From Halorussus gelatinilyticus (lineage in GTDB: Archaea; Halobacteriota; Halobacteria; Halobacteriales; Haladaptataceae): DNA of 64,000 nt. The stretch is taken from the NCBI RefSeq assembly GCF_023238445.1, contig NZ_CP096658.1, positions 1,488,001 through 1,552,000 on the forward strand, written 5' to 3'. The position numbers were made by a program, and so were the translations under genes. The notes below the pieces were generated by a model. It did no database searches and had not been told where the DNA came from. It saw only the letters and a program-made list of their open reading frames with translations. Each line of letters begins with the position of its first letter. Within the stretch, counting starts at the first letter, position 1. Of the stretch, positions 25,461 to 35,004 are shown piece by piece.

Positions 25461-26881
25461 CTCAGTTTCTCGCTCGCCTCTCGAATCAGGCCGTCGAGAA
25501 TCTCGGGCGTCGTCGGATGGTACGCCCGGTCGGGAATCTCGCGCACGTCCAACTCCATCTCCACGGCGACCTGCATCGTCTTCGCCATCACGTCGGCGTC
25601 GTAGTGCAGGCCCTGATACCCCAGTACGGTCCCGTCGTCGGCGTCCACGACGAGTTTCGCCAGCCCGCGCGGGACCGCCTTCGTCGCAAATACGCCGTCG
25701 CTGCTCGCCTCGCGCGTGACCGCCACGTAGTCGCGCGCCTCGGCGGCCAGCGCCTCCTCGGAGGTGCCGACGCGAGCGAAGGGGTACACGCCGAGTCCGG
25801 AGAAGATGACGTGGTGGTGGACGTTCCGGTACGGTTCCAACTCCTCTCCCGCGCGGTGGCGAAGGACGTTCTCGGCGGTCAGGAACCCCTGCTCCTTGGC
25901 GACGTGGAGGATGGGTTCGTGGCCGTTGGCGTCGCCGGGGACGAAGATTCGCTCGTCGTCGCGGGCCTGCATCGTGTCGGCGACCCACCCCGAACCGGGG
26001 TCGAGTCGGGCGTTCTCCAGCCCCAGATTCGCCACGTTCGGCCTGCGACCGGTGAACAGGAACAGTTCGCCGGCTTCGACCGTTTCGCGTCGTCCTCCCG
26101 AGGAGTCCTGTCCCGACACGCCGCGCCTGACGTGGAGCCGAACTCCGCCGTCGGCGGTCTCCTCGACCGACTGCTCGTACGTGTTGGTCAGCACGTCCAC
26201 GTCGAACTCCTCGCGGTAGATGTCGAGCATCGCCGCCCGGAACTCCCGGTCGGCCTCGTCCAGCGGGTAGTCGTGGTGTTCGATGACGGTGATATCCATT
26301 TCGGCGGCCTCCGCGAGGTAGGGCACCATCTCCAGTCCGACGTAGCCGAAGCCCATCACGAGACCCGAGTCGGGGAAATCGGTCGCGTCCAGCACGTCCG
26401 CGCTGGTCATGTAGTCCACCTCGTCGATGCCGTTCAGGTCCGGCACGTTGACCGACGACCCGGTTGCCACGACGACGTAGTCGGCCTCGATTTCGCGGTC
26501 GCCGACCGCGACGGTTCGGTCGTCCACGAACCGGGCGGTCCGGTGGAGGAACTCGACGTTCTCGCGCTGGGCCAGCGTTCGCACCGCGGCGCGTCGGTGT
26601 TCCGCCCAGTTACCGACGTGTTCGTCCTTGGTCGCCACGACCGATTCGAGGTCCACCTCGGGGACGCCCTCGACGCGGTCGTCGTGGCGCGCCTGAAACC
26701 GGTGCTTCCCGGCCGAGAGAATCTCCTTCGAGGGCATACACCCCTTCAGGATGCAGAGACCGCCGCCGGGGTCGCCGTCGTCCACGAGCGTCAGTCGAAC
26801 GTCCTCGGCGTCCGCCAACTTCTGTGCGGCCGCGACGCCGGCGCTCCCGTACGCCCCGACGATGACGACGTGAGTGGTCAT
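25457..26881 (-). CDS. Pyridine nucleotide-disulfide oxidoreductase
   Basis: A 474-residue flavoprotein of the dihydrolipoamide dehydrogenase/mercuric reductase group. The FAD motif is VVIVGAYGSAGVAAAQKL. The redox-active region reads GGGLCILKGCMPSKE, where the usual CxxxxC pair is C-ILKG-C. The NAD-binding motif is GLVMGFGYVGLEMVPYLAE. The second FAD motif (IFVPGDANG) and a dimerisation domain follow. The active-site spacing is preserved. No lipoate-enzyme genes are nearby, so the substrate is open (mycothiol-like thiol, metal or quinone). Confidence 0.9.
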   Translation of the reverse strand: MTTHVVIVGAYGSAGVAAAQKLADAEDVRLTLVDDGDPGGGLCILKGCMPSKEILSAGKHRFQARHDDRVEGVPEVDLESVVATKDEHVGNWAEHRRAAVRTLAQRENVEFLHRTARFVDDRTVAVGDREIEADYVVVATGSSVNVPDLNGIDEVDYMTSADVLDATDFPDSGLVMGFGYVGLEMVPYLAEAAEMDITVIEHHDYPLDEADREFRAAMLDIYREEFDVDVLTNTYEQSVEETADGGVRLHVRRGVSGQDSSGGRRETVEAGELFLFTGRRPNVANLGLENARLDPGSGWVADTMQARDDERIFVPGDANGHEPILHVAKEQGFLTAENVLRHRAGEELEPYRNVHHHVIFSGLGVYPFARVGTSEEALAAEARDYVAVTREASSDGVFATKAVPRGLAKLVVDADDGTVLGYQGLHYDADVMAKTMQVAVEMELDVREIPDRAYHPTTPEILDGLIREASEKLS

Positions 26882-26972
26882 GCGTAAACCACGACGCCCG
26901 GCGGATTTAGAGGTTCGGCCGACGGCACGCCCGGCCGGGCGAAAGCGGAAAAGTAGACGCGGAAGCGGACGG

Positions 26973-28304
26973 TTAGCGGCGTCGGGCCAGCATCGCCGCG
27001 CCGGCCAGCGCGACGATAGCGGCCGCCCCGGTGAATCCGGGGACGCCCGCGCCGTTGTCGGTCTCGTCGTCCACGACCGTCGTGGTGTTCGTCTCCGCCC
27101 CGGCGCTCTCGCCGTCGGCGGAGGTCGTCTGGCTGCCGTCAGTAGTCATCTGGCTGTCGTCGGTGGTCGTCTGGCTGTCGTCGGTGGTCGTCTGGCTGTC
27201 GTCGGTGGTCGTCTGGCTGTCGTCGGTGGTCGTCTCGCCGTCGCTCGTCGTCTCCGAAGTCGAATCGGCCGACTGCATCGAAATCGTCCGCTCGGAGAAG
27301 TGATTGACCGCGACCAGCACGTCCGCGCTGGCGTCGGCCGACGCGCCGCCCGTGCTCTCGACCACGTAGCGCGACCGGTCGCTGCCGATGGCGCTCTTCA
27401 GTTGGGTGTAGGTCCGGGCCTCCGCCGCGGCCTCGCCGTCCACCGTGACTTCGAGGTCGTCGGAGGCGTTCAGCACCGTCTCCGAGACGCTGGTCAGCAG
27501 GACGGTCCCCTCGTGGGTCGTCCGGTTGACGGTGAACGAGACCTCGCCTTCTGCCGTCTCGGTCGTCTCGACCGTGGTGTTCGCGCCGTAGCTCACGGTG
27601 TCCACGACGGTCTCCCCGCCGTCGGACATCACGTAGGCCTCGGCCTTGGCCTCGCCGTTGGCGATGAGTTGCTCCTGCTTCTCGTCGCCGTCGTCCTTCC
27701 CGTCGGGGTAGGACCGGAAGACGAGGCGGCCGTCCTCGCCGAGGGAGGCGGTCACGTCGCCCTCGTCGTTGACGGTGACGTTCCCCTCACCGACGACGAG
27801 GAAGGTCCCGTTCGTGCCGCTCTCGGTGGTGACCTCGACCTGCGAGTCGCTCTCGGCCGAGGCGTCCGCGCCGGACGAGAGGTTCGCCACCACGTAGTCG
27901 GACGTGGTGCCCGACTCGACGACGAGGACGCCGTGACCGTTGTCGTGGACGGTCAGGTTCGCGCCGGTCTCGGCCTGCAGGCTGGCCTCGGTGGTCGTCT
28001 TCGCGCCGACGCTGAGGCCGGCGCCCTCGATTCGGGTCACGGCCGACAGCGAGGCCCCGAGGTCCACGAGGCCGCCGTCTTCGACGTTGCTCTGGGACTG
28101 GACCCGAACGGAGTCCAGCACGGTCTCGTTATCGACGGCGTAGTCGGTTACGGCGCTGTTCGAGACCTCGAACGAGACGTGAGTTCCGGAGTACGCCTCG
28201 CCGGAGGTCTGTTGGGTCGCGGTGGGCACCCCACCGGCGGTCGCGGCGGGTACGACACTCGTGGTCACTACGAGCAGTACTAGCGCGCTTGCGAGTCGTT
28301 TCAT
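26973..28304 (-). CDS. PGF-CTERM surface protein with Thr-rich repeats
   Basis: A 443-residue exported protein. A Sec signal peptide (KRLASALVLLVVTTSVVPAATA) is followed by a beta-rich extracellular region with many N-glycosylation sequons (NLT, NGT, NVT, NTT). A stalk of repeated SQTTTDD heptads comes next. The C-terminus GVPGFTGAAAIVALAG plus MLARRR is a PGF-CTERM archaeosortase sorting signal, so the protein is likely cut by ArtA and lipid-linked at the surface. The Thr repeats may be O-glycosylated. Its function is unknown. Confidence 0.88.
   Translation of the reverse strand: MKRLASALVLLVVTTSVVPAATAGGVPTATQQTSGEAYSGTHVSFEVSNSAVTDYAVDNETVLDSVRVQSQSNVEDGGLVDLGASLSAVTRIEGAGLSVGAKTTTEASLQAETGANLTVHDNGHGVLVVESGTTSDYVVANLSSGADASAESDSQVEVTTESGTNGTFLVVGEGNVTVNDEGDVTASLGEDGRLVFRSYPDGKDDGDEKQEQLIANGEAKAEAYVMSDGGETVVDTVSYGANTTVETTETAEGEVSFTVNRTTHEGTVLLTSVSETVLNASDDLEVTVDGEAAAEARTYTQLKSAIGSDRSRYVVESTGGASADASADVLVAVNHFSERTISMQSADSTSETTSDGETTTDDSQTTTDDSQTTTDDSQTTTDDSQMTTDGSQTTSADGESAGAETNTTTVVDDETDNGAGVPGFTGAAAIVALAGAAMLARRR
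27124..27234. repeat. 21-bp coding tandem repeat (SQTTTDD)
   Basis: About five in-frame 21-base units encode the Thr-rich stalk of the surface protein on the minus strand. The three central copies are nearly identical; the outer ones carry substitutions (QMTTDG, SADG). Unit number can change by slippage without breaking the frame. Confidence 0.85.
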
Positions 28305-28503
28305 GGCGGTCGGCGGTGACCCAGCACGCCTTCATACGCTTTTTGGCCTCGTGGAACGCGAGTGATGGAAGAACCGCCCACAGAGGCACGAATATGCGCA
28401 TTAGAGCCCACACCAGTACATTGGGGTGCCGTGGCACGTCGGCCCCAGAACTGAAGTGAATCGACGGGCTCGACCGGGTTCGCGGTGCCCGCGCGACCCC
28501 GAC

Positions 28504-29457
28504 CTACCGCGAAATCTCGCCGCCTTCTTCGGCCAGCACGCTCTCGACCTCCTCGCGGGTGACGACCGCCACGTCGCCGGGAATCGTGCGCTTGAGTGCC
28601 GCGGTCGCGGAGCCGTACTCCAGCGCGGTGGGTACGCCGTCGCCCGCGATGCGCCGCGAGAGGTACGCTCCGAGGAAGGCGTCGCCGGTCCCGATGGGGT
28701 CCAGCGTCTCGGTCTCGATGGCGGGTTGCTCGTAGGTCTCGCCGTCGTGGAGCGCCAGCGCGCCCTTCTCGCCGCGGGTGACGATGACGGTCTCGAAGCC
28801 GAACTCGTCGGCCAGCCCCGCCGCGATTTCTCGGGGGTCGCCCTCGCGGGCCAGCACCTCGCGGGCGTCGCGCTCGGCGACCAGCAGGAGGTCCACGTCG
28901 GGGAACAGCGATTCGAGGGTCTCGCGGGCCGACTCGGGACTCCAGAGCTTCGAGCGGTAGTTCACGTCGAAGGAGGTCGTCGTGCCCGCGTCCTGCGCCG
29001 CGGCGAGCAGGTCCGCGGTCGTCGCTTCGAGCGTGTCCGAGAGCGCGGGGGTGATGCCGGTGGTGTGGAACCGGTCGGCCTCGCGGACGCGCTCGACGGG
29101 TAACTCGTCGGTCTCGGCCGTCGTGACCGCCGCGCCCGACCGGTCGTAGATGACGTTCGACCCGCGGGGCTTGCCGCCGTGTTCGAGGTAGTAGGTGCCC
29201 TGTCGCCCCTCGTCGGTCCAGACCACGTCGGTCTCGACGCCGTGTCGCCGGAGGCCCGACGACACGCGCCGTCCGAGCGGCGAGTCGGGGAGTTTCGAGG
29301 TCCACACCGCGTCCGCGCCGAGGCGCGCGGCGGCCACCGCGACGTTGCTCTCCGCGCCCGCCGCCCGGAATTCGAGTTCGTCGGTCGTCTCCAGTCGCTC
29401 GCCGTCCGGCGGCGAGAGCCGGAGCATCGTCTCGCCGAAGGTCACGAGGTCGGTCAT
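28504..29457 (-). CDS. kdgK: 2-keto-3-deoxygluconate kinase
   Basis: A 317-residue PfkB/ribokinase-family sugar kinase. The N-terminal [19 protein letters not shown] is typical of KDG kinases. The C-terminal nucleotide/anion hole reads [15 protein letters not shown] with the catalytic Asp in GTGD. Haloarchaea phosphorylate KDG in the semi-phosphorylative Entner-Doudoroff route of glucose catabolism. The PQQ-type sugar dehydrogenase elsewhere in the window is a possible but unproven companion. The gene stands alone. Confidence 0.9.
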   Translation of the reverse strand: MTDLVTFGETMLRLSPPDGERLETTDELEFRAAGAESNVAVAAARLGADAVWTSKLPDSPLGRRVSSGLRRHGVETDVVWTDEGRQGTYYLEHGGKPRGSNVIYDRSGAAVTTAETDELPVERVREADRFHTTGITPALSDTLEATTADLLAAAQDAGTTTSFDVNYRSKLWSPESARETLESLFPDVDLLLVAERDAREVLAREGDPREIAAGLADEFGFETVIVTRGEKGALALHDGETYEQPAIETETLDPIGTGDAFLGAYLSRRIAGDGVPTALEYGSATAALKRTIPGDVAVVTREEVESVLAEEGGEISR

Positions 29458-29564
29458 ACGTCGGCTCTCGCCCCGACGCGCAATAATTTACTCGGTTCCG
29501 GAGACGTTCTCGCGGCGGGTCCGCGACGAAGGTTTATCCCCGATGGCGCGTCAGTTACTCCCAG

Positions 29565-30485
29565 ATGACCGACGCGACCGACTACGACCCCGTCGGCTGT
29601 CCGGTGAGCGACTGCGAGTACCGCGACGCGGTGCGCTCGGTCGCCGCCCACGTCGCCGAAGCCGACGACGACGCCCACGAGTGGGACCGACTCGGCTACG
29701 CCGGGGCGCGCAACTTCGTGGAGACCGAGAAGCGTCGCCAGCGGCAGAACGGCGGCGGTGGGAGTAACAGTTCGAGCGACGGCGGTTCGAGCGACCCGAG
29801 TTCGAATGGCGGACCTTCGACCGGCGAATCCTCGACCGGCGAGAACCCCCGCGACCCGGCCGATGGTGCCGCGGGAAGCGGCGGGTTCACCGCCGCGTCG
29901 CAGGTGTCGGGGTCCGACGCCGGGTCGTCGGGCGGCAAATCCGAGCCGTCCGGCGGCGGGTCGGACACCGCCGACGCCGCCGACGAGACGCCCTTCGAGT
30001 TGGGCTTCGAGCGCGACGCGCTGGTCCTGCTGGAACTCGCCCGCGAGTACGACCTGTCGTCGCTGGACGACCTCGGAACGTGGCAGTTGGCCGACCTCTA
30101 CTCCCTGTTGGCGGACCTGAAGAACTCCGCCGACGACGCCCGGAAGGAGGTCCGGGACGAACTCCTCGAAAACGTCCGCGAGGAGCGCACCGTCGCGGCG
30201 GACCTCGGGAGCGTCAGCCGAACGACCTACAACTACCGGCGGGTCGCGGACGAGACGACGGTCCACCGCGCGCTCGCCGACGCCGGCGTGGACCCCGAGG
30301 AGGTCCGGAGCTTCGACAAGTCGAAGCTCAAGGACGCAATCGAGGAGACGGACCTCGAAGAAGACGACGTGTTCGACGTGGACGAGCGCCCCACGATTCG
30401 CATCTCGGACTCCCACGACGACCAGCGCAGACGCCACTTCGAGCGACTGGACGACGAGGTTCGGTCGCTCGCCGACGACGAGTAA
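29565..30485 (+). CDS. Haloarchaeal protein with zinc-finger-like N-terminus
   Basis: A 306-residue protein. Near the N-terminus C12 and C17 with H29 and H38 (GCPVSDCEYR to HEW) form a C2H2-like metal site. Residues about 60-140 are a Gly/Ser-rich flexible linker. The C-terminal third is helical and charged, with a possible helix-turn-helix (GSVSRTTYNYRRVAD). Together this suggests a DNA- or RNA-binding regulator. That is inference only, since no catalytic residues or known family are seen. Confidence 0.7.
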   Translation: MTDATDYDPVGCPVSDCEYRDAVRSVAAHVAEADDDAHEWDRLGYAGARNFVETEKRRQRQNGGGGSNSSSDGGSSDPSSNGGPSTGESSTGENPRDPADGAAGSGGFTAASQVSGSDAGSSGGKSEPSGGGSDTADAADETPFELGFERDALVLLELAREYDLSSLDDLGTWQLADLYSLLADLKNSADDARKEVRDELLENVREERTVAADLGSVSRTTYNYRRVADETTVHRALADAGVDPEEVRSFDKSKLKDAIEETDLEEDDVFDVDERPTIRISDSHDDQRRRHFERLDDEVRSLADDE

Positions 30486-30658
30486 CGGCGAGGGGGCGTT
30501 GCTGTAGAACGACCGACAGCCGACGCCAGCCAAACCGTACCGCCGACGGCACTGGTGGCTAACCCGTCAATGGCATCGCGGGCCGAATCGCCGACGGCAC
30601 CGGGTCCGCTCCCGAAATCGACAGCTATTTTCCGAGTTCGCGCCCTACTCGTTTCGGG

Positions 30659-31960
30659 ATGCTACTACAGGGAACCGTCGTCGCCGACGCCGAGACGGTC
30701 GTCGAAGACGGCGCGGTAGTCGTCGAAGGCAACGAAATCGTCGCCGTCGGCGACCGCGAGGAGTTGGTCGAGACGTATCCGGACCGCGAGCGCAAGGAGT
30801 ACGACCTCCTCGCGCCGGGCGTGGTCGGCGGCCACGTCCACTCCGTCCAGTCGCTCGGCCGGGGCATCGCCGACGATACGTCCCTGCTGGACTGGCTGTT
30901 CGACTACGTGCTGCCGATGGAGGCCGGACTCGACGCCGAGGGGATGCGCATCGCGGCCGAGTTGGGCTACCTCGAACTGCTCGAATCCGGCGTCACGACC
31001 GCCATCGACCACCTGTCGGTGCGCCACGCCGACGAAGCGTTCGAGGCCGCGGGCGAGTTGGGCGTCCGCGCCCGGATGGGCAAGGTGCTGATGGACACCG
31101 AGTCGCCCGACGGTCTGCTGGAAGACACTCAAGCGGGCTTGGACGAGACCGAGCGCCTGATTCGGGAGTACCACGACACTCGCGGCGGGCGCATCCAGTA
31201 CGCGGTCACGCCGCGCTTCGCGGTGAGTTGCACCGAGGAGTGCCTGCGCGGATGCCGCGAACTCGCCGACGCCTACGACGGCGTGCGCATTCACACTCAC
31301 GCCAGCGAGAACCGCGACGAGGTGGCGACCGTCGAGGAGCGCACCGGCCGCCGGAACATCCACTGGCTCGACGAGGTGGGGCTGACCGGCGAGGACGTGG
31401 TGCTGGCTCACTGCATCTGGACCGACGAGTCCGAGCGCGAGGTTCTCGCGGAGACCGGCACGCACGTCACCTACTGCCCCTCCTCGAACATGAAACTCGC
31501 CTCGGGCATCGCGCCGGTGATGGACTACGCCGAGCGGGGCATCAACGTCGCGCTAGGCAACGACGGCCCGCCCTGTAACAACACGCTCGACCCCTTCACC
31601 GAGATGCGACAGGCCAGCCTCCTCCAGAAGGTCGAACACCTCGACCCGACCACGACGCCCGCCGAGTTGGTCTTCGAGATGGCGACTCGGAACGGCGCGA
31701 AGGCGGCCGGGTTCGAGGACGTCGGCCGACTCCGGCCGGGGTGGAAGGCCGACGTCGTGGGGCTGACGACCGACCTGACGCGCGCCACGCCGCTCCACGA
31801 CGTGTTCTCGCACCTCGTCTTCTCGGCGCACGGCGACGACGTGGAGTTCACGATGGTAGACGGAAACGTCGTCTACGAGGACGGCGAGTTGCGGACCGGC
31901 GACGCCGACGCGATTCGACGGCGAGCGCGGGAGTACGACCTGCCGATAGCGGCGGACTGA
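30659..31960 (+). CDS. 5'-deoxyadenosine / SAH deaminase-type amidohydrolase
   Basis: A 433-residue amidohydrolase of the MtaD/DadD group, which deaminates adenosine-type nucleosides formed from S-adenosylmethionine. Metal and substrate motifs: HVHSVQSLGRG (the first pair is HVH, instead of the usual HTH), HTHASENRDE, the metal His in VLAHCIW, and GNDGPPCNNTLDPFTEM with the catalytic Asp. The ATG at 30659 begins at the beta-sandwich domain. Guanine or ammeline deaminase-like specificity is a less likely alternative. Confidence 0.88.
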   Translation: MLLQGTVVADAETVVEDGAVVVEGNEIVAVGDREELVETYPDRERKEYDLLAPGVVGGHVHSVQSLGRGIADDTSLLDWLFDYVLPMEAGLDAEGMRIAAELGYLELLESGVTTAIDHLSVRHADEAFEAAGELGVRARMGKVLMDTESPDGLLEDTQAGLDETERLIREYHDTRGGRIQYAVTPRFAVSCTEECLRGCRELADAYDGVRIHTHASENRDEVATVEERTGRRNIHWLDEVGLTGEDVVLAHCIWTDESEREVLAETGTHVTYCPSSNMKLASGIAPVMDYAERGINVALGNDGPPCNNTLDPFTEMRQASLLQKVEHLDPTTTPAELVFEMATRNGAKAAGFEDVGRLRPGWKADVVGLTTDLTRATPLHDVFSHLVFSAHGDDVEFTMVDGNVVYEDGELRTGDADAIRRRAREYDLPIAAD

Positions 31961-32019
31961 GACGCGAGACGCTTGGTAACAGCACACTTATTTAGCCGTG
32001 CCGTCGAACGTGTGGCGAT

Positions 32020-33171
32020 ATGGACGTCGTCGCGGTCGGGGGCGGAATCGTCGGACTCGCCTCGGCGTACTCCCTCGCGGAGGCGGGCGCGAACGTCACG
32101 CTCGTCGAGAAGGGGAGCCTCGGGTCCGGAAGCACCGCGCGCTCGGCGGGCGGCATCAGGACGCAGTTCTCGACGCCGGTCAACGTCGAGCTCTCGCTGG
32201 CGAGCCTGGAGGTCTGGGACGACTTCGAGGCGGAGTTCGGCGTGGACATCGCCCACCGGCGACCGGGCTACCTCTTTCTGGCGCGGAGCGAGGAGACGGC
32301 CGAGCGGTTCCGCGCGGACGTGGCGATGCAGAACGACCTCGGTGTGGGGAGTCGCTATCTCTCGCCCGCCGAGGCGCGAGACCGTTGCCCCGAACTCCGG
32401 GCCGAGCGGTTCGTCGCCGCCCAGTACAACGCCGCGGACGGCTTCGCCGACCCGAACCTCGCGGTGCAGGGCTACGCCGAGGCGTGTCGGGAGGCGGGCG
32501 TCGAGATTCGGACGAAGACCGCGGTCCGCGACGTGCTGACCGACGACTCGAGCGTAATCGGCGTCGAGACCGACGCCGAGCGCATCGACGCCGACTTCGT
32601 GGTGAACGCCGCCGGCGCGTGGGCGGGCCGGGTCGCCGGGATGGCGAGTCTCGACCTCCCGATACACCCCCGCCGACGCCAGATAGCGACGGTCGAGCCG
32701 ACGACGCCGGTTTCCGAGGACGTGCCCCTGACCATCGACCTCGACACGGGGTCGTACTTCCGGCCCGAGCGCGACGGCGCGGCGCTGGTCGGCGGGCAGT
32801 TTGACGAGGCGGACCCCGACGTGGACCCCGACGCCTACTCGGAGTCGATGGACTTGGAGTGGGCGGCCACGGCGGTCGAGCGCGCGGCCGACTGCGCGGC
32901 GTACTTCGACGGCGACTCGCGCATCCGCCGCGGGTGGGCCGGACTCTACGCCGTGACGCCCGACCACCACCCCGTCGTGGAGGAGACGGTGCCGGGGTTC
33001 GTCACCGCGGCGGGCTTCTCGGGCCACGGTTTCCAGCACGCCCCGGCGACCGGGAAACTGGTCGCACAGCTCTGTCTCGACGGCGAGGCGTCGCTCGTGG
33101 ACGTGAGTCAGTTGTCGAGCGACCGGTTCGACGACGAGGGCGGCGAACTGGTCGAGCGGAACGTGGCGTAG
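32020..33171 (+). CDS. FAD-dependent amino-acid oxidase (DAO family)
   Basis: A 383-residue DAO-family flavoprotein. The N-terminus is DVVAVGGGIVGLASAYSLAEAG, and the sequence GSTARSAGGIRTQF is typical of sarcosine oxidase beta/glycine oxidase-like enzymes. The C-terminal block is GFVTAAGFSGHGFQHAPATGKL. It likely oxidises a secondary amine or amino acid (sarcosine, glycine or proline type). It sits between a nucleoside deaminase and an ornithine cyclodeaminase in one direction, which favours amino-acid catabolism. Confidence 0.88.
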   Translation: MDVVAVGGGIVGLASAYSLAEAGANVTLVEKGSLGSGSTARSAGGIRTQFSTPVNVELSLASLEVWDDFEAEFGVDIAHRRPGYLFLARSEETAERFRADVAMQNDLGVGSRYLSPAEARDRCPELRAERFVAAQYNAADGFADPNLAVQGYAEACREAGVEIRTKTAVRDVLTDDSSVIGVETDAERIDADFVVNAAGAWAGRVAGMASLDLPIHPRRRQIATVEPTTPVSEDVPLTIDLDTGSYFRPERDGAALVGGQFDEADPDVDPDAYSESMDLEWAATAVERAADCAAYFDGDSRIRRGWAGLYAVTPDHHPVVEETVPGFVTAAGFSGHGFQHAPATGKLVAQLCLDGEASLVDVSQLSSDRFDDEGGELVERNVA

Positions 33172-33185
33172 TCACTCGCGTCGTT

Positions 33186-33269
33186 GCGACTCCACGGCCA
33201 CGACTCCGCGACCGCGACTCCACGGCCACGACTCCGCGACCGCGACTCCACGGCCACGACTCCGCGAAC
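33186..33269. repeat. 28-bp tandem repeat, three copies
   Basis: Units start at 33186, 33214 and 33242, each opening GCGACTCCACGGCCACGACT. Copies one and two are identical; copy three differs at its penultimate base. A degenerate half-unit follows. The array fills the gap after the FAD oxidase gene and upstream of the next promoter. Confidence 0.9.
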
Positions 33270-33363
33270 GCGACTCCCCGACGGCGGAGTCACGGCGACT
33301 CCGGACGGGACGAAGAACCACCGCCAACGCAACGTTGATTGCTCGGCCTTCCGTTCTCCGGGT

Positions 33364-34608
33364 ATGACAGTCGCGCGCACGGTCGAGTTGGAGGGCCACA
33401 TCATCGACTCCGGGATGATGCAGCAGTGTTTCGGCGTCGTGATGGACCTCGGGGGCGACTTCGACGTGGAGGTCTTCGACGTCGGGACGCACAAGGACGC
33501 CGAATCGTACTGCCGAATGGTCGTCACGGCCGACGACGAGGACTCGCTCCGCGAGATTCTGCACGAACTCCACCAGCACGGCGCGCACCTCTCGGACCCG
33601 CCCGACGCGACGCTCGCGCCCGCGCCCCGCGACAAGGTGGTTCCGCAGGGCTTCTACTCCACGACCAATCACCCAACGAAGGTCAGATACGACGGCGAGT
33701 GGCTTCCCGTCGAGAACGTCGAGATGGACTGTGCCATCGTGGTCGAGACCGGGGGAGACGGAAGCGACGACGGCCCGCGAGCCTACACGAAGGTCCTGAA
33801 CGCCATCGAGGAGGGCGACCTCGTGGTGACCGACGAGGCGGGCGTCCGCGTGGACCCGCCCGAGCGACCCCGCGGGTCGAAAGGTCCCTTCGGGTTCATG
33901 CAGGGCGGAGTGTCGGCCGAGCGCCCGTCCGCGTCGCTCATCCGGGAAATCGCCGAGTCGGTCGCCGAGACGAAGGCCGAGGGCGGGACCGTCTTGGCGG
34001 TCGCCGGCCCGGCGGTCATCCACTCGGGGGCCGGTGACGCGCTGGCCCGCCTCGTCCGCGAGGGCTACGTGGACATGCTCTCCGCCGGCAACGGCTTCGC
34101 GGTTCACGACCTCGAACGCGGCCAGTACGGCACGTCGCTCGGCTTGGACGTCGAGACGCTCGAAAGCCCCCGGAAGGGCCACAAGCACCACATCTACACC
34201 ATCAGCGAGATAATCCGCGCCGGCGGCATCGAGGCGGCCGTCGAGCAGGGACTGGTCGAGGACGGCGTGATGTACGAGTGCGTCGTCAACGACGCGCCGT
34301 ACGTCCTCGCGGGGTCGATTCGGGACGACGGCCCGCTCCCCGACACCATCACCGACGCCGTGGAAGCCCAGAACGCCATCCGCGAGCAGGCCCGCGAGGC
34401 CGACCTCGTCATCATGCTCTCCACGCTCCTGCACTCGGTCGCGGTCGGTAACTGCCTGCCCTCCACGACGCGGGTCGTCTGCGTGGACATCGACCCCGCG
34501 ACGGTGACGCAACTGCTGGACCGCGGGAGCGCGCAGGCTATCGGGATGGTAACCGACGTAGGGACCTTCGTCCCGAAACTCGCCGAGACGCTGGTGGACG
34601 GAGAGTAG
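33364..34608 (+). CDS. Archaeal-type ornithine cyclodeaminase (LOR/SDH domain)
   Basis: A 414-residue protein of the archaeal TIGR00300/ArgZ-like family. The N-terminal LOR/SDH domain (EGHIIDSGMMQQCFGVVMDLGGDF) is followed by a Rossmann-like half with AVAGPAVIHSGAG, MLSAGNGFAVHDLE and GTSLGLD. The family converts ornithine to proline plus ammonia. The ATG at 33364 is chosen; the longer frame to 33184 only covers the tandem repeat. It lies downstream of the FAD oxidase gene, with its own spacer. Confidence 0.88.
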   Translation: MTVARTVELEGHIIDSGMMQQCFGVVMDLGGDFDVEVFDVGTHKDAESYCRMVVTADDEDSLREILHELHQHGAHLSDPPDATLAPAPRDKVVPQGFYSTTNHPTKVRYDGEWLPVENVEMDCAIVVETGGDGSDDGPRAYTKVLNAIEEGDLVVTDEAGVRVDPPERPRGSKGPFGFMQGGVSAERPSASLIREIAESVAETKAEGGTVLAVAGPAVIHSGAGDALARLVREGYVDMLSAGNGFAVHDLERGQYGTSLGLDVETLESPRKGHKHHIYTISEIIRAGGIEAAVEQGLVEDGVMYECVVNDAPYVLAGSIRDDGPLPDTITDAVEAQNAIREQAREADLVIMLSTLLHSVAVGNCLPSTTRVVCVDIDPATVTQLLDRGSAQAIGMVTDVGTFVPKLAETLVDGE

Positions 34609-34685
34609 CGCCGCCGTCGCGGAGCGCGAGGCGAGGACCGAACGTCCGCGATACTGTTATCAGGCTGTCACCCGAAGGCGACCGC

Positions 34686-34895
34686 ATGGTATTCTCCACG
34701 GAACCGGTCTGGAGCGAGGTGTCCGACGACTTCACCACGGAGTGCGAGGACGCCGTCGTCTACGCCGACTTCGAGCAGGAGACGGTTCTCCACGAAGGTC
34801 CCATCAGGGTCCTCGGGAACGGCTGGGTCGAACTTCCCTCCGGTCGCCTGCTGTCGCCCAACGCGGTACATCACGTCGATCCGCAGACGGAGTGA
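34686..34895 (+). CDS. Small acidic protein, hypothetical
   Basis: A 69-residue acidic protein with alternating hydrophobic residues (VVYADFEQETVLHEGPIRV and WVELPSGRLLSP) suggesting a small beta-barrel. No cysteines or membrane segments. A TGTTATCAG box about 33 bases before the ATG supports expression. It could be a small regulator; no function is known. Confidence 0.65.
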   Translation: MVFSTEPVWSEVSDDFTTECEDAVVYADFEQETVLHEGPIRVLGNGWVELPSGRLLSPNAVHHVDPQTE

Positions 34896-35004
34896 CTCCC
34901 CGTTTCGGGACGGACACCGGGAGTTCCGGTCGGCGAAACACCTCGCGCTTCGTCGGTCGGTGGACAAAGCATTTGCAGTCCGACTCCGAACCTTCGACAC
35001 GACG

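Noticed and set aside
24840-25988. 382-codon frame overlapping the disulfide reductase and two-TM protein genes
   Set aside because: Arg-rich shadow on the same strand in another frame; no domain, and it crosses three supported genes.
27124-27234. 21-bp repeats as CRISPR or intergenic element
   Set aside because: They are in frame within the surface protein gene and have no spacers.
33186-33269. Three regular repeats as a possible CRISPR array
   Set aside because: Units abut directly with no unique spacers and no cas genes are near.
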